A stretch of DNA of 64,000 bases, taken from Lentzea fradiae. GTDB lineage: Bacteria; Actinomycetota; Actinomycetes; Mycobacteriales; Pseudonocardiaceae. Shown piece by piece: positions 36,512 to 44,317 of this stretch. Made by a program: the position numbers and the translations under genes. How positions within the stretch are numbered: position 1 is the first letter of the stretch; each line of letters begins with the position of its first letter. The notes under the pieces were generated by a model. It worked only from the letters and a program-made list of their open reading frames with translations. It was not told the DNA's origin and did not search any database. The DNA lies in NCBI RefSeq assembly GCF_900100955.1, contig NZ_FNCC01000022.1, positions 1-64,000 of the forward strand, in the 5' to 3' direction.

Positions 36512-37675
36512 TTACTCAACAATTCGATGCGGCACGAACGCCGCGCCATCGTCGGTCACGAGACCGACCGTTTCCCGGATGCCGAGGCCCGCCGACGTGT
36601 CGCCGACGACCCAGGCGCCCAACGCGGGGCGGTAGCCGTCGAAGTCCGGAAGCGGATCGAACAGCTGGTAGACGAATCCCTCTTTGCCGTAGACGCCGCC
36701 GGTCTGCGTCTCGTAGCCGGGGGCGACGATCTGGATGTTCGCCCCCTCGCGGCCGAGCAGCGGCTTGCGCACGTACTCGGTCAGCATCCCGGGGTCGTTG
36801 AGGTAGGCGGGGAGCAGGTTGGGGTGGCCTGGGTACATCTCCCACAGGACCGCGAGCAGCGCCTTGTTGGAGAGCAGCATCTTCCACAGCGGTTCGAGCC
36901 AGAGCGTGCCGGGCAGCGACTCGACGGCGTGGCGGCCGAACTCCTCCTCGACCACCCACTCCCACGGGTAGAGCTTGAACACCGTGCCCATCGGCGCCTC
37001 TTCGAGGTCGACGAACCGGTTGAGCAGCGTGTCCCAGCCGATGTCCTCCATCGCGATGCCGACGGTGTTGAGCCCGGCCTCGGCGGCCGTCTCCTGCAGG
37101 CACGCGGTGGTGAGGTGGTCCTCGCCGGACGGGTCCGCGCTCGACCAGCTGAAGTGCAGCTCGCTCGACGGGAGCTTGGCACCGATCTCGGCCCAGCGCT
37201 CGACCAGGCGCTCGTGCAGCGAGTTCCACTGGTCGTCGTCGGGGAAGACCTCCTCCTTCCAGTACCACTGGATGTAGGCGGCCTCCAGCAGGGAGGTGGG
37301 GGTGTCCGCGTTGTACTCGAGCAGCTTCGCGGGACCGGACCCGTCGTAGCGCAGGTCGAAGCGGCCGTACACGTGCGGGTCGCGGCGGCGCCACGACTCG
37401 GCGATGTGCGGCCAGACCCACTCGGGGATGCCGAAGTCCCGGTACCGCTCGGTGAGGATCACGTTGTCCACTGCGTCGAGGCACATGGAGTGGAGCAGCT
37501 CGACGTCGGCTTCGAGCGAGAGGACCTCGCTCATGTCGAACACGTAGTGCACGGACTCGTCCCAGTACGGGCGGTCGGAGCCGTTCGCGTACTTCGCGGG
37601 CAGCCCGAACACCAGGCCCTGGTCGGAGACCGTCCGCTGCCAGTTCGGCCGCGGATGTGAGGCTTCACGACGCAA
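36512..37675 (-). CDS. Glutathionylspermidine synthase-like ATP-grasp ligase (YjfC/YgiC family)
   Basis: A 387-residue protein with the C-terminal synthetase domain of glutathionylspermidine synthase and no amidase domain. Landmarks are YVFDMSEV, the ELLEYNADTPTSLLEA-like segment (about 113-127; LLEYNADTPTS), VFKLYPWEW and the metal/ATP site KPLLGREGANI (about 308-318). Actinobacteria lack trypanothione chemistry, so a peptide-amine ligation of unknown substrate is expected. The start is TTG 37675, read as Met: GGAGG lies 10 nt upstream and the RRE..HPRPNWQ start fits the family. It begins 6 nt past the DUF1190 gene. Confidence 0.87.
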   Translation of the reverse strand: MRREASHPRPNWQRTVSDQGLVFGLPAKYANGSDRPYWDESVHYVFDMSEVLSLEADVELLHSMCLDAVDNVILTERYRDFGIPEWVWPHIAESWRRRDPHVYGRFDLRYDGSGPAKLLEYNADTPTSLLEAAYIQWYWKEEVFPDDDQWNSLHERLVERWAEIGAKLPSSELHFSWSSADPSGEDHLTTACLQETAAEAGLNTVGIAMEDIGWDTLLNRFVDLEEAPMGTVFKLYPWEWVVEEEFGRHAVESLPGTLWLEPLWKMLLSNKALLAVLWEMYPGHPNLLPAYLNDPGMLTEYVRKPLLGREGANIQIVAPGYETQTGGVYGKEGFVYQLFDPLPDFDGYRPALGAWVVGDTSAGLGIRETVGLVTDDGAAFVPHRIVE

Positions 37676-37681
37676 CTGTGC

Positions 37682-38299
37682 TCAGCCTCCGCTGCTCTTC
37701 GAGCCGCCGCTGATGCCGAAGCCGCCGCGCTGCACGGTCGTGCCCGACTTCGTGCTGACCGACGCACCCTTCGGGATCGTGTAACTGCCGCCGCTGACCT
37801 TCTGGCCGACCGTGCCGCTGCCGCCGTAGTTGTAGCGGTACGAGCTGCCGCCGATGTAGATGAAGCCACCCGACGAGTACCCACCGTGACTGCGGTAGTA
37901 CGATTCGTCGCAATAGTCGTCATCGACGATCACGTTGTTCGCGTCGGTGCACTGCGCCGTCACGTTCTTCGGACTGGCGGCCGCGTACCAGATCGCGACG
38001 AGCGCGACGACGCCGACGGTGACGCCACCGGCGACGAGCAGGCGTTTCCGGGTCTTCCGCTTCTTCTCGAAGGCGGCCGACTCGGCGGCGAACCGCTCCT
38101 GCTGCGCCTTCAACGCGGCGGCACGGGCGCGTTGCTCGGCCACCGTCGCCTGGCGCGGCTTGGTCACACCGGCCTGCTGCTGCCGCACCTGCCCCTTCAC
38201 GGGCTTCTGCGGCGCAGGCTGGTACTGCGGAGGTTGCTGTCCGGGCGGTCCCGACTGCGGCGTCGGCTGGCCAGGCTCTGGCAAGTTGTTGTCAGTCAT
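37682..38299 (-). CDS. DUF1190-like exported/anchored protein (YgiB/YjfM type)
   Basis: A 205-residue protein. A Pro/Gln-rich cytoplasmic N-terminus (about 1-55) and a basic helical stretch (about 55-90) lead to one transmembrane helix (about 91-108). The external C-terminus contains CTDANNVIVDDDYCDE and is rich in Gly, Ser and Tyr, as in DUF1190 proteins. The family is predicted from this tail and from its position as first gene ahead of the YjfC-like ligase, the same pairing as ygiB-ygiC in E. coli. ATG 38299 follows GCGGGAGT. Function unknown. Confidence 0.75.
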   Translation of the reverse strand: MTDNNLPEPGQPTPQSGPPGQQPPQYQPAPQKPVKGQVRQQQAGVTKPRQATVAEQRARAAALKAQQERFAAESAAFEKKRKTRKRLLVAGGVTVGVVALVAIWYAAASPKNVTAQCTDANNVIVDDDYCDESYYRSHGGYSSGGFIYIGGSSYRYNYGGSGTVGQKVSGGSYTIPKGASVSTKSGTTVQRGGFGISGGSKSSGG

Positions 38300-38424
38300 C
38301 ACCACTCCCGCGGGCAAGGTACCTAGCGAGACGGCTCCAACACGGCCATTTGGGCGACGAGTGTCCTAAAAGCAACACTCGACCCCAACCCCGGCGCACA
38401 GTCGCCTCACACGGCACGGGCATC

Positions 38425-39510
38425 ATGGATGAGATGTCTCCGAGCGCCGGTTGGTTGAGTCGATCTGGTCACATCCGCGACACGCGGCTTGTGATGGTCG
38501 GCGCGTTCGTCGGTGCCTTCGCCCTGTTGATGCTGTCCGCGTTCACCTCCGTGCTCGCGGGCGGACCGGTCGGGACGAAGCGCGAGCTCGTCAACGCCGC
38601 GTACGAGGCGGCCGCCGGCGAGTGCCTGAACTGGGAAAAGCCCGATCTGTCCGACGCGCAGAAGGTCGACTGCTCGGCCGCGCACAAGTTCGAGGTGACC
38701 GGCACGGCGGACATCACCTCCGCCTATCCGGCCGAGGCTCCGTTCCCGAACGCGGAAGCCTGGGAGAAGATCGCGCAGGAGAACTGCACGCAGGCGGCGA
38801 CCACGTACATGTCCGGCAAGCTCGACCCGCAGGGCAAGTACGGCATCAGCACGCTCAACCCGGACGAGACCAGATGGGCGAGCGGGTACCGCCAGTTGCG
38901 CTGCGGCCTCCAGGTCACCGCGCCGTCCGGCGCCGCTCTGCCGTCGTACGGCAGCGCGAAGACGCAAGATCAGTCGAACGTGTACGACCCCGGCGTGTGC
39001 GTGGCGCTCGGTGAGAACAACACGGTCGGCGACCCGATCGAGTGCGCCAAGCCACACGCGTTCGAGATCATCGGGGTCGTGCAGCACCCCGAGGGCGCGT
39101 ACCTGCCGATCGAACAGCAGGACGCCGTGATGTCGGAGAAGTGCGCGGAGGTCGCCAACGAGTACACCGGCGGCGCCGACCTGAAGGCCAAGAACCTGCT
39201 GGTCACGTGGGACACGCGGGCCGAGGAGAGCTGGGCCGTCGGCTCCCGCAAGGCCAACTGCAAGATCGGCGCGGTGCCCCAGGGCGAGAACCTGGTCGCC
39301 TGGGAGGGCAGCGTCCGCAACCCCGACGGCGCCCCGCTGACCACGTCGAACCCGCCGCAGACCACCTCGGTCCGCCCGCAGGACGAGCCGACCGGCGCGC
39401 CGCTGCACTCCGAGTCCGGCAAGCCGTCGGAGTCGGGCAGCCCGTCCGAGTCGAGCAAGCCGGACAAGCCGTCCTCGTCCTCGCCCACGACGACCACTGA
39501 GAACCGATGA
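38425..39510 (+). CDS. Septum-formation family membrane protein (Rv3835-like)
   Basis: A 361-residue protein with a short cytoplasmic N-terminus and one transmembrane helix (about 25-48). The extracytoplasmic part has two related Cys-containing domains (about 55-170 and 190-300), each with the AAGECLNW or DPGVCVALG type opening. A Ser/Pro/Thr-rich tail follows. This matches the Septum_form family and M. tuberculosis Rv3835, next to serS. The precise role in division is not established. ATG 38425 is preferred; ATG 38434 is also possible. The stop overlaps the zincin gene by 4 nt. Confidence 0.85.
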   Translation: MDEMSPSAGWLSRSGHIRDTRLVMVGAFVGAFALLMLSAFTSVLAGGPVGTKRELVNAAYEAAAGECLNWEKPDLSDAQKVDCSAAHKFEVTGTADITSAYPAEAPFPNAEAWEKIAQENCTQAATTYMSGKLDPQGKYGISTLNPDETRWASGYRQLRCGLQVTAPSGAALPSYGSAKTQDQSNVYDPGVCVALGENNTVGDPIECAKPHAFEIIGVVQHPEGAYLPIEQQDAVMSEKCAEVANEYTGGADLKAKNLLVTWDTRAEESWAVGSRKANCKIGAVPQGENLVAWEGSVRNPDGAPLTTSNPPQTTSVRPQDEPTGAPLHSESGKPSESGSPSESSKPDKPSSSSPTTTTENR

Positions 39511-39857
39511 CCGTCGAGATGACGCGGGCCCGCTTCGAGGAGCTGGTCGAGGAGGCGCTGGACCTCGTCCCGCCGGAGTTCACGCACGCGATGAACAACG
39601 TCGTGGTGCTGGTCGAGGACCGCAACCCCGAGGACCCGTCACTGCTCGGCCTCTACCAGGGCATCGCGCTGACCGAGCGGTCCACCGACTACGGCGGCGC
39701 GCTGCCGGACCACATCTTCATCTACCGCGAGGCGATCCTCGACATCTGCGACACCGAGGACGACGTGGTGGAGGAGGTCACCATCACCGTGGTGCACGAG
39801 ATCGCGCACCACTTCGGGGTGGACGACGCGCGCCTGCACGAGCTGGGCTGGGGCTGA
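39507..39857 (+). CDS. Zincin-like metallopeptidase family protein (Rv3836-like)
   Basis: A 116-residue minimal zincin of the MtfA-unrelated PF06262 type. The HEIAHHFGVDD motif (about 98-108) contains HExxH and the third ligand region; ELVEEALDLVPPEF is typical of the N-terminus. No protease substrate is known for the family. It starts in an ATGA overlap with the septum-formation gene, so the two are co-translated. The next gene is convergent, 7 nt away. Confidence 0.9.
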   Translation: MTVEMTRARFEELVEEALDLVPPEFTHAMNNVVVLVEDRNPEDPSLLGLYQGIALTERSTDYGGALPDHIFIYREAILDICDTEDDVVEEVTITVVHEIAHHFGVDDARLHELGWG

Positions 39858-39864
39858 GCCGGCT

Positions 39865-40467
39865 CTAGCCGGTGATCTCCACGCCGGCCCAGGAGCGGCA
39901 CGCCCAGGTGTCGCCGTCGTGCTCCAGCGCCACGACGGCGGTGTTCGGCAGCAGGTTCTCCGCCAGCTCCACCGGGACGTTCGACGCGAGCGCCAGCGCG
40001 CCCATGCGCCCGGCGCCGCCGTGCGTCACGACGACGGCCGTGCTGCCGGGCCGGTGGATCGACTCGATGGCGGCCAGGAACCGGTCGAGGACCTGCTGCC
40101 CGGTCTCGCCGCCGCCGGGGAACGGCACGTGCAGCGCGCCCTCCGCCCACTGGACGACGGTCTCCAGGTACGTGCGGTACGCCTCGGTGTCGTTGCGGCC
40201 CTCCAGGGAGCCGACCTGGATCTCGTGGACGCCCTCCAAGACCTGGACGGGCAGGCCGAAGCGCTCGGCGGTCGGGGCGGCGGTCTGCTGGGCGCGCAGG
40301 CCGGTGCTCGCGTAGACGGCGCTGATCGGCTCCCCCGCCAGCGCGTCGGCCAGCTCGCGGGCCTGCTTGTGGCCGAGCTCCGTGAGCGGTGGACCCGGCA
40401 TGGCCGTGTCCAGCCTGCGCTCGGTGTTCGACGCCGTCTCGCCGTGCCTGACCAGCAGCAACCTCAC
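39865..40467 (-). CDS. Histidine phosphatase family protein (phosphoglycerate mutase-like)
   Basis: A 200-residue branch-1 histidine phosphatase. The catalytic RHGE lies at residues 7-10 (LLLVRHGETASNTE). The second arginine is in VYASTGLRAQQTA (about 51-63) and the second histidine is in VVVTHGGAGRMG (about 145-156). It corresponds to M. tuberculosis Rv3837c, downstream of pheA in the same order. Whether it is a true mutase or a phosphatase is not decidable; the small size favours a phosphatase. The start GTG overlaps the pheA stop by 4 nt. Confidence 0.9.
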   Translation of the reverse strand: MRLLLVRHGETASNTERRLDTAMPGPPLTELGHKQARELADALAGEPISAVYASTGLRAQQTAAPTAERFGLPVQVLEGVHEIQVGSLEGRNDTEAYRTYLETVVQWAEGALHVPFPGGGETGQQVLDRFLAAIESIHRPGSTAVVVTHGGAGRMGALALASNVPVELAENLLPNTAVVALEHDGDTWACRSWAGVEITG

Positions 40468-41354
40468 CCGCGTTTGCCCTCCCTGACAGCATCGACCCAG
40501 GAGGCGGCTGCGGCGAACTCCTCGTTGTGAGCCTCGACGGGCTCCCGATCGGCCTTCGGGTAGGACCCGAGGAACCTGATCTCGTCCGAGTGCCGGTGCA
40601 GCGCGGCCAGCGCGTCACCGATCCTCGGCTCTGCGATGTGCCCCTCGACGTCGATGTAGAAGCGGTACGTGCCCAGTTTGCCCTTCATGGGGCGCGATTC
40701 CAGGCCGGTGAGATTGATCCCACGCAGCGCGAGCTCGGTCAGCAGCTCCGAGAGCACGCCCACCCGGTTCGGGGTCGTCACGACGACGCTGGTGCGGTCG
40801 GCCCCGGTCGGCTCGGGCAGCGCTCCCGGCAGGCGCAGCAGCAGGAACCTCGTGCGCGCGTCGGGCACGTCGAGGACGTCCGTGGCGTACTCGTCCAGCT
40901 TGTAGTGGTGCACGGCCACGGGCGCGGTCACGGCGGCGTCGAACTCACCGCGCTCGACGGCGGCAGCGGCACCCGCGGTCGACGAGGTCGCGATGGAGGT
41001 CACGCCGGGCAACTGGGCCGCGATCCACTCGCGGACCTGGGCGAGCGCGTGCGGGTGCGACGCGATCGTCTTGATCTCGGTGGTGCCGGGACGCACCAGG
41101 ACGCTGAACCGGACGTCCAGGACGGTCTCGGCCACGGCGACGACCGGTTCGTCGCGCACGAGGGCGTCGAGGGTGGCGGGCACGGCGCCCTCGACGGAGT
41201 TCTCGATGGGCACGCACGCGAACTCGGTGTCCCCCGTGCGCAGCGCGGCGATGGCGAGCGGGATGGTCTCGAACGGCACGAGATCACCGTCGAACCGCAT
41301 CGCGGCCTGCTCGGTGAAGGTTCCCTGTGGTCCGAAGTACGCAATGCGAGGCAC
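40464..41354 (-). CDS. pheA: Prephenate dehydratase
   Basis: A 296-residue monofunctional PheA that converts prephenate to phenylpyruvate in phenylalanine synthesis. The catalytic domain (about 1-180) opens with IAYFGPQGTFTEQAA. It has the conserved PIENSVEGAV and the ATSSTAGAA segment before the substrate-site Thr/Phe region (TRFLLL). The C-terminal ACT domain (about 195-275) contains LTGLESRPMKGKLG, the phenylalanine-binding ESRP motif, indicating feedback inhibition. GTG 41354 was chosen because it gives the usual PRIAYFGPQG start. Confidence 0.95.
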   Translation of the reverse strand: MPRIAYFGPQGTFTEQAAMRFDGDLVPFETIPLAIAALRTGDTEFACVPIENSVEGAVPATLDALVRDEPVVAVAETVLDVRFSVLVRPGTTEIKTIASHPHALAQVREWIAAQLPGVTSIATSSTAGAAAAVERGEFDAAVTAPVAVHHYKLDEYATDVLDVPDARTRFLLLRLPGALPEPTGADRTSVVVTTPNRVGVLSELLTELALRGINLTGLESRPMKGKLGTYRFYIDVEGHIAEPRIGDALAALHRHSDEIRFLGSYPKADREPVEAHNEEFAAAASWVDAVREGKRG

Positions 41355-41431
41355 GCCGCAAAGAGTAGAGGCGTGGATCACGCCGGTGTCAGCGGCCGAA
41401 CCTGGGTTCCGCCGGGGCCGTTCGAACTGGA

Positions 41432-42010
41432 ATGCTGTGGGCCGTGCCCGCCCTAGCGCCTGAAATCGTGTTGTGCGCGGTCGACGGACCCATGGCCGAC
41501 GCCTGGCTCGCCGTCGCGGACGGACGCGCCGGAGTCCGGGTGCACCGGGGGTCCGTGCTCGACATCCACGCGCAGGCCGTCGTGAGCCCCGCGAACTCGC
41601 AGGGCTGGATGCGCGGCGGCATCGACGCCGTCTACGCCACGGCGTTCCCGCAGGTCGAGAACAACGTCCGCAGCGCGGTGCTCGCGTTGCACGGCGGTGA
41701 GCTGCCGGTGGGCGAGGCGCAGATCGTGCCGACGGGCGAGACCGAGCCCGCGTGGCTGATCAGCGCGCCGACCATGCGCCTGCCCGGTGAGCGCCTCCCG
41801 GTCGACACCGTCCACCCGTACCTGGCGGCCCGCGCCGTGCTGCGGCTGTGGCTCGACGGGCGCCTGGAGGACGGCACGCCGGTCCGCGACGCCGTCCACA
41901 CCATCGCGATGCCCGGTCTCGGCACCGGCGTGGGTGGCGTGACGCCGTCCACGTGCGCCCACCAGGTCGCGGCCGCGTGGGACGAGTCGTTCAACTCGTT
42001 GCACGTGTGA
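41432..42010 (+). CDS. Macro domain protein (ADP-ribose-binding)
   Basis: A 192-residue single-domain macro protein. VHRGSVLDIHAQAVVSPANSQG (about 36-57, key residues D..A.VSPAN) and the following GWMRGGIDAVYA form the ADP-ribose site. MPGLGTGVGGV (about 163-173) is the phosphate loop. Such proteins bind or hydrolyse ADP-ribose derivatives or O-acetyl-ADP-ribose. The catalytic Asn-Asn-Gly motif of hydrolases is here Asn-Ser-Gln-Gly, so activity is uncertain. ATG 41432 is the start used; GTG 41444 is possible. Confidence 0.85.
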   Translation: MLWAVPALAPEIVLCAVDGPMADAWLAVADGRAGVRVHRGSVLDIHAQAVVSPANSQGWMRGGIDAVYATAFPQVENNVRSAVLALHGGELPVGEAQIVPTGETEPAWLISAPTMRLPGERLPVDTVHPYLAARAVLRLWLDGRLEDGTPVRDAVHTIAMPGLGTGVGGVTPSTCAHQVAAAWDESFNSLHV

Positions 42011-42015
42011 GCATC

Positions 42016-42057
42016 TGTGCACAACCTGTGGACAGATGTGTGGACAGCTGTGGACTA
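42016..42057 (+). other. Phased array of four DnaA-box-like 9-mers
   Basis: Four directly repeated 9-mers begin at 42016 (TGTGCACAA), 42027 (TGTGGACAG), 42039 (TGTGGACAG) and 42049 (TGTGGACTA). Starts are 11, 12 and 10 bp apart, about one helical turn. The Streptomyces DnaA consensus, from memory, is (T/C)(T/C)(G/A/C)TCCACA. The two middle units fit it exactly in reverse; the outer two differ by one base. It fills the gap between the convergent macro-domain and GNAT genes. Confidence 0.6.
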
Positions 42058-42549
42058 CTGCCGTGGAGCCACCCATCGTTCCAGGTCGAGCTCGTCCGTG
42101 ATGGGGATGCCGAAGTCCCCCACCGCCGGTATCTCGGGTTTGAGCTTGCGCGCCTCCCTGACCGCGTCCGGGCGCAGCGCCGCCAGCTTGAACCCGCGGC
42201 GCTGGTAGAACCGGATCGCGTCGAGGTTGTCGTTCGTCGTCGTCAGCCGCACCCGCGAGCACCCGATCGTGCGGGCCTGGCGGACCGCGGCGTCGACGAG
42301 CGCGGTGCCGACTCCCCTGCCCCGCCGCAACGCGTCGATCGTGACGATTTCGAGCTGGTGGTTCGTCACCGCGTAGGTCAGCAGTCCGAGCACGTGACCC
42401 TGCTTTTCCACGAGGAAGCCCGGCAGACTCGCGGGGAAGAACACCTCGCCGTGCGCGACGCTTGTGTGCGCGCCCCACAGCTCCAGGACCAAACGAGCGA
42501 CAACTATGCGATCTGCTTCCTCGATCGGCCTTACCGAGCCTTCTGCCAT
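42055..42549 (-). CDS. GNAT family N-acetyltransferase
   Basis: A 164-residue single GNAT domain. ALRRGRGVGTALVDAAVRQA (about 93-112) carries the R/Q-x-x-G-x-G/A acetyl-CoA loop, and LTTTNDNLDAIRFYQRRGF is the classical motif B. A short C-terminal extension (about 130-164) is Pro/Glu-rich. The substrate is unknown. The ATG start lies 61 bp from the divergent response regulator; its stop codon overlaps the last unit of the DnaA-box-like array. Confidence 0.87.
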   Translation of the reverse strand: MAEGSVRPIEEADRIVVARLVLELWGAHTSVAHGEVFFPASLPGFLVEKQGHVLGLLTYAVTNHQLEIVTIDALRRGRGVGTALVDAAVRQARTIGCSRVRLTTTNDNLDAIRFYQRRGFKLAALRPDAVREARKLKPEIPAVGDFGIPITDELDLERWVAPRQ

Positions 42550-42610
42550 GACATGAACTGTCTCAATCCGAGTGTCACTCAGGAACAGCCATTCGACGTA
42601 CGGTGGATTC

Positions 42611-43228
42611 GTGCCAGTGCGCGTTTTGTTGGTTGACGATCACGAAGTGGTGCGCAGAGGACTGCGCGAGATGCTCGACGACGAGGAGGACATCTCGGTC
42701 ATCGCCGAGGCGGGCTCGGTCGGCGAGGCGATTGCGAGGGCCGCGAACACGCCGCCGGATGTGGCGGTTGTGGACGTTCAGCTGCCCGACGGCAGTGGCG
42801 TCGACCTGTGCCGATCCCTGCGCGACCGGGGAATCCGCTGCCTCGTGCTGACCGCGTTCGACGACGAGGAGGCACTGGTCGGGGCCATCATGGCCGGTGC
42901 TTCCGGATATCTGCTCAAACAGGTCCGCGGTCAGGACGTCGTGACGGCGGTGCGCGAAGTCGCGGCAGGACGGTCGCTTCTGGACCCCGCCACCACAAGC
43001 CGGGTACTCGAACGGATGCGCAATCCGGCCCCGGTTGGCCTCACCGATCAGGAACAGCGCGTGTTGGAGCTCATCGGTGAGGGCCTGACAAACCGCCAAA
43101 TCGGTGAACGGTTGTTCCTCGCGGAGAAGACCGTGAAGAACTACGTCACGTCCGTGCTCGCCAAACTCGGCATGGAACGGCGAACGCAAGCCGCCGCCTG
43201 GGTGGCTAAACGGGGACGCACCAGGTGA
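42611..43228 (+). CDS. NarL/LuxR-type response regulator, DevR/DosR-like
   Basis: A 205-residue response regulator. The receiver domain has the acidic pair in LLVDDHE (7-13), phospho-acceptor Asp55 in VVDVQLPDG, Thr in VLTAF and Lys in YLLKQ. The LuxR helix-turn-helix (about 145-195) contains LTNRQIGERLFLAEKTVKNYV. The KTVKN stretch matches the DevR recognition helix residues that contact GGGAC half-sites. GTG 42611 follows a GGTGGA site and gives the canonical start; a GTG at 42572 is unlikely. It converges on the kinase gene, overlapping its 3' end by 23 bp. Confidence 0.9.
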   Translation: MPVRVLLVDDHEVVRRGLREMLDDEEDISVIAEAGSVGEAIARAANTPPDVAVVDVQLPDGSGVDLCRSLRDRGIRCLVLTAFDDEEALVGAIMAGASGYLLKQVRGQDVVTAVREVAAGRSLLDPATTSRVLERMRNPAPVGLTDQEQRVLELIGEGLTNRQIGERLFLAEKTVKNYVTSVLAKLGMERRTQAAAWVAKRGRTR

Positions 43229-44312
43229 GCGTCGTCCCGTTCGGGGAACTCGCGACGCGGAAATCACCGCTCGCGCCCTTCGCCCGTTCCGCGAGGTGCC
43301 GCAAACCTCGCTGGGTGACCCCGGACGGGATGCCGCACCCGTTGTCCGCGACTCTCAGCAGCAGGTGCTTCTCGTCGCGCCGCACGTCGATCTGGACGTG
43401 GGTGGCCCCGGAGTGCCGCACGACGTTCGACAGCGCCTCGCGCAGCGCGGCCCGTGCGTCGTCGGCGTGCCCGCGCGGCACGTTGGCCAGGTCGCCGGAC
43501 ACGTGCAGGCGCGGCGCGAACCCGAGCAGCTCGCCGGCCGTGCGGACCTCGGCCTTGATCGAGTCGTGCAGGTCGGCGGAGTCGGCCGGGTCGGTGTTGC
43601 GCAGCCTGCGGACGGTGGCGCGGACCTCGGCGATCGTCTGGTCGACGAGGTCGACGGCCTCGTCGATCCTGGCGCGCGACCCGGAGTCGAGCTTCTTGCC
43701 GAGCCGCCGTTCCAGCAGGCTGAGCTGCACGCCCGCGCCGTAGAGCCGCTGGATGATCACGTCGTGCAGGTCGCGGGCGATGCGTTCGCGCTCCTCGTAG
43801 ACGGCGACGCGCTGCCGTGCGGTGAAGCCCTCCGCCAGCACCACGGCGAGACCGGCCTGGGCCGCGAACGCCGTCAGCACGTCGACCGTCTCCTGCGTGA
43901 ACGGCGGCTTGTCGCGGCGGCGGTAGACGGTCAGCGCGCCGATCTTGCGGTCCGAGGTGCCGAACGGCGCGACGGCGAACGGCCCGTACCCGCGCAGCGG
44001 CTGCGGCACGTACGGGGCGGTGCGCGGGTCGCTCGTGACGTCGTCGGCCATCACCGGCACGCCGGTGCGCGCGGCCTTGGCGGCGGCGCTGCGCGGGCTG
44101 AGCACGGCGGTGACCGGTTCGCCGCTGGACGCCTCGACGGTGAGCGTGCCGTCGTCGTCGTCCGTGGTGAGCATGGCCAGGCCGAGATCGGCGTCCGCGA
44201 TCTCCGCGGCCGCCTCCACCACGAGCCTGAGCACGTTCTCCGGGTCTTCCAGCGCCGCCGACGTGATCTCGGTCGACGCGACCAGCACGCGCCGGGCCAG
44301 GGAGGGGTCCAT
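43206..44312 (-). CDS. Sensor histidine kinase, DevS-like (GAF - HisKA_3 - HATPase)
   Basis: A 368-residue cytoplasmic kinase. One GAF domain (about 20-155) is followed by the HisKA_3 dimerisation helix with ERERIARDLHDVIIQRLYG (about 170-188; phospho-His in DLHD). The ATP-binding domain has N-box EALSNVVRHSGATH and VADNGCGIPSG. DosS/DosT of mycobacteria carry two GAF domains; this one has only one, so haem sensing cannot be assumed. It starts 5 nt after cydDC and is the last gene of the cyd operon. The convergent response regulator is its probable partner. Confidence 0.9.
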   Translation of the reverse strand: MDPSLARRVLVASTEITSAALEDPENVLRLVVEAAAEIADADLGLAMLTTDDDDGTLTVEASSGEPVTAVLSPRSAAAKAARTGVPVMADDVTSDPRTAPYVPQPLRGYGPFAVAPFGTSDRKIGALTVYRRRDKPPFTQETVDVLTAFAAQAGLAVVLAEGFTARQRVAVYEERERIARDLHDVIIQRLYGAGVQLSLLERRLGKKLDSGSRARIDEAVDLVDQTIAEVRATVRRLRNTDPADSADLHDSIKAEVRTAGELLGFAPRLHVSGDLANVPRGHADDARAALREALSNVVRHSGATHVQIDVRRDEKHLLLRVADNGCGIPSGVTQRGLRHLAERAKGASGDFRVASSPNGTTLTWCVPV

Positions 44313-44317
44313 GGTCC

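Noticed and set aside
43206-44312. Haem-based oxygen sensing by the kinase
   Set aside because: Only one GAF domain is present and a proximal His cannot be assigned by eye, so DosS-like gas sensing is not claimed.
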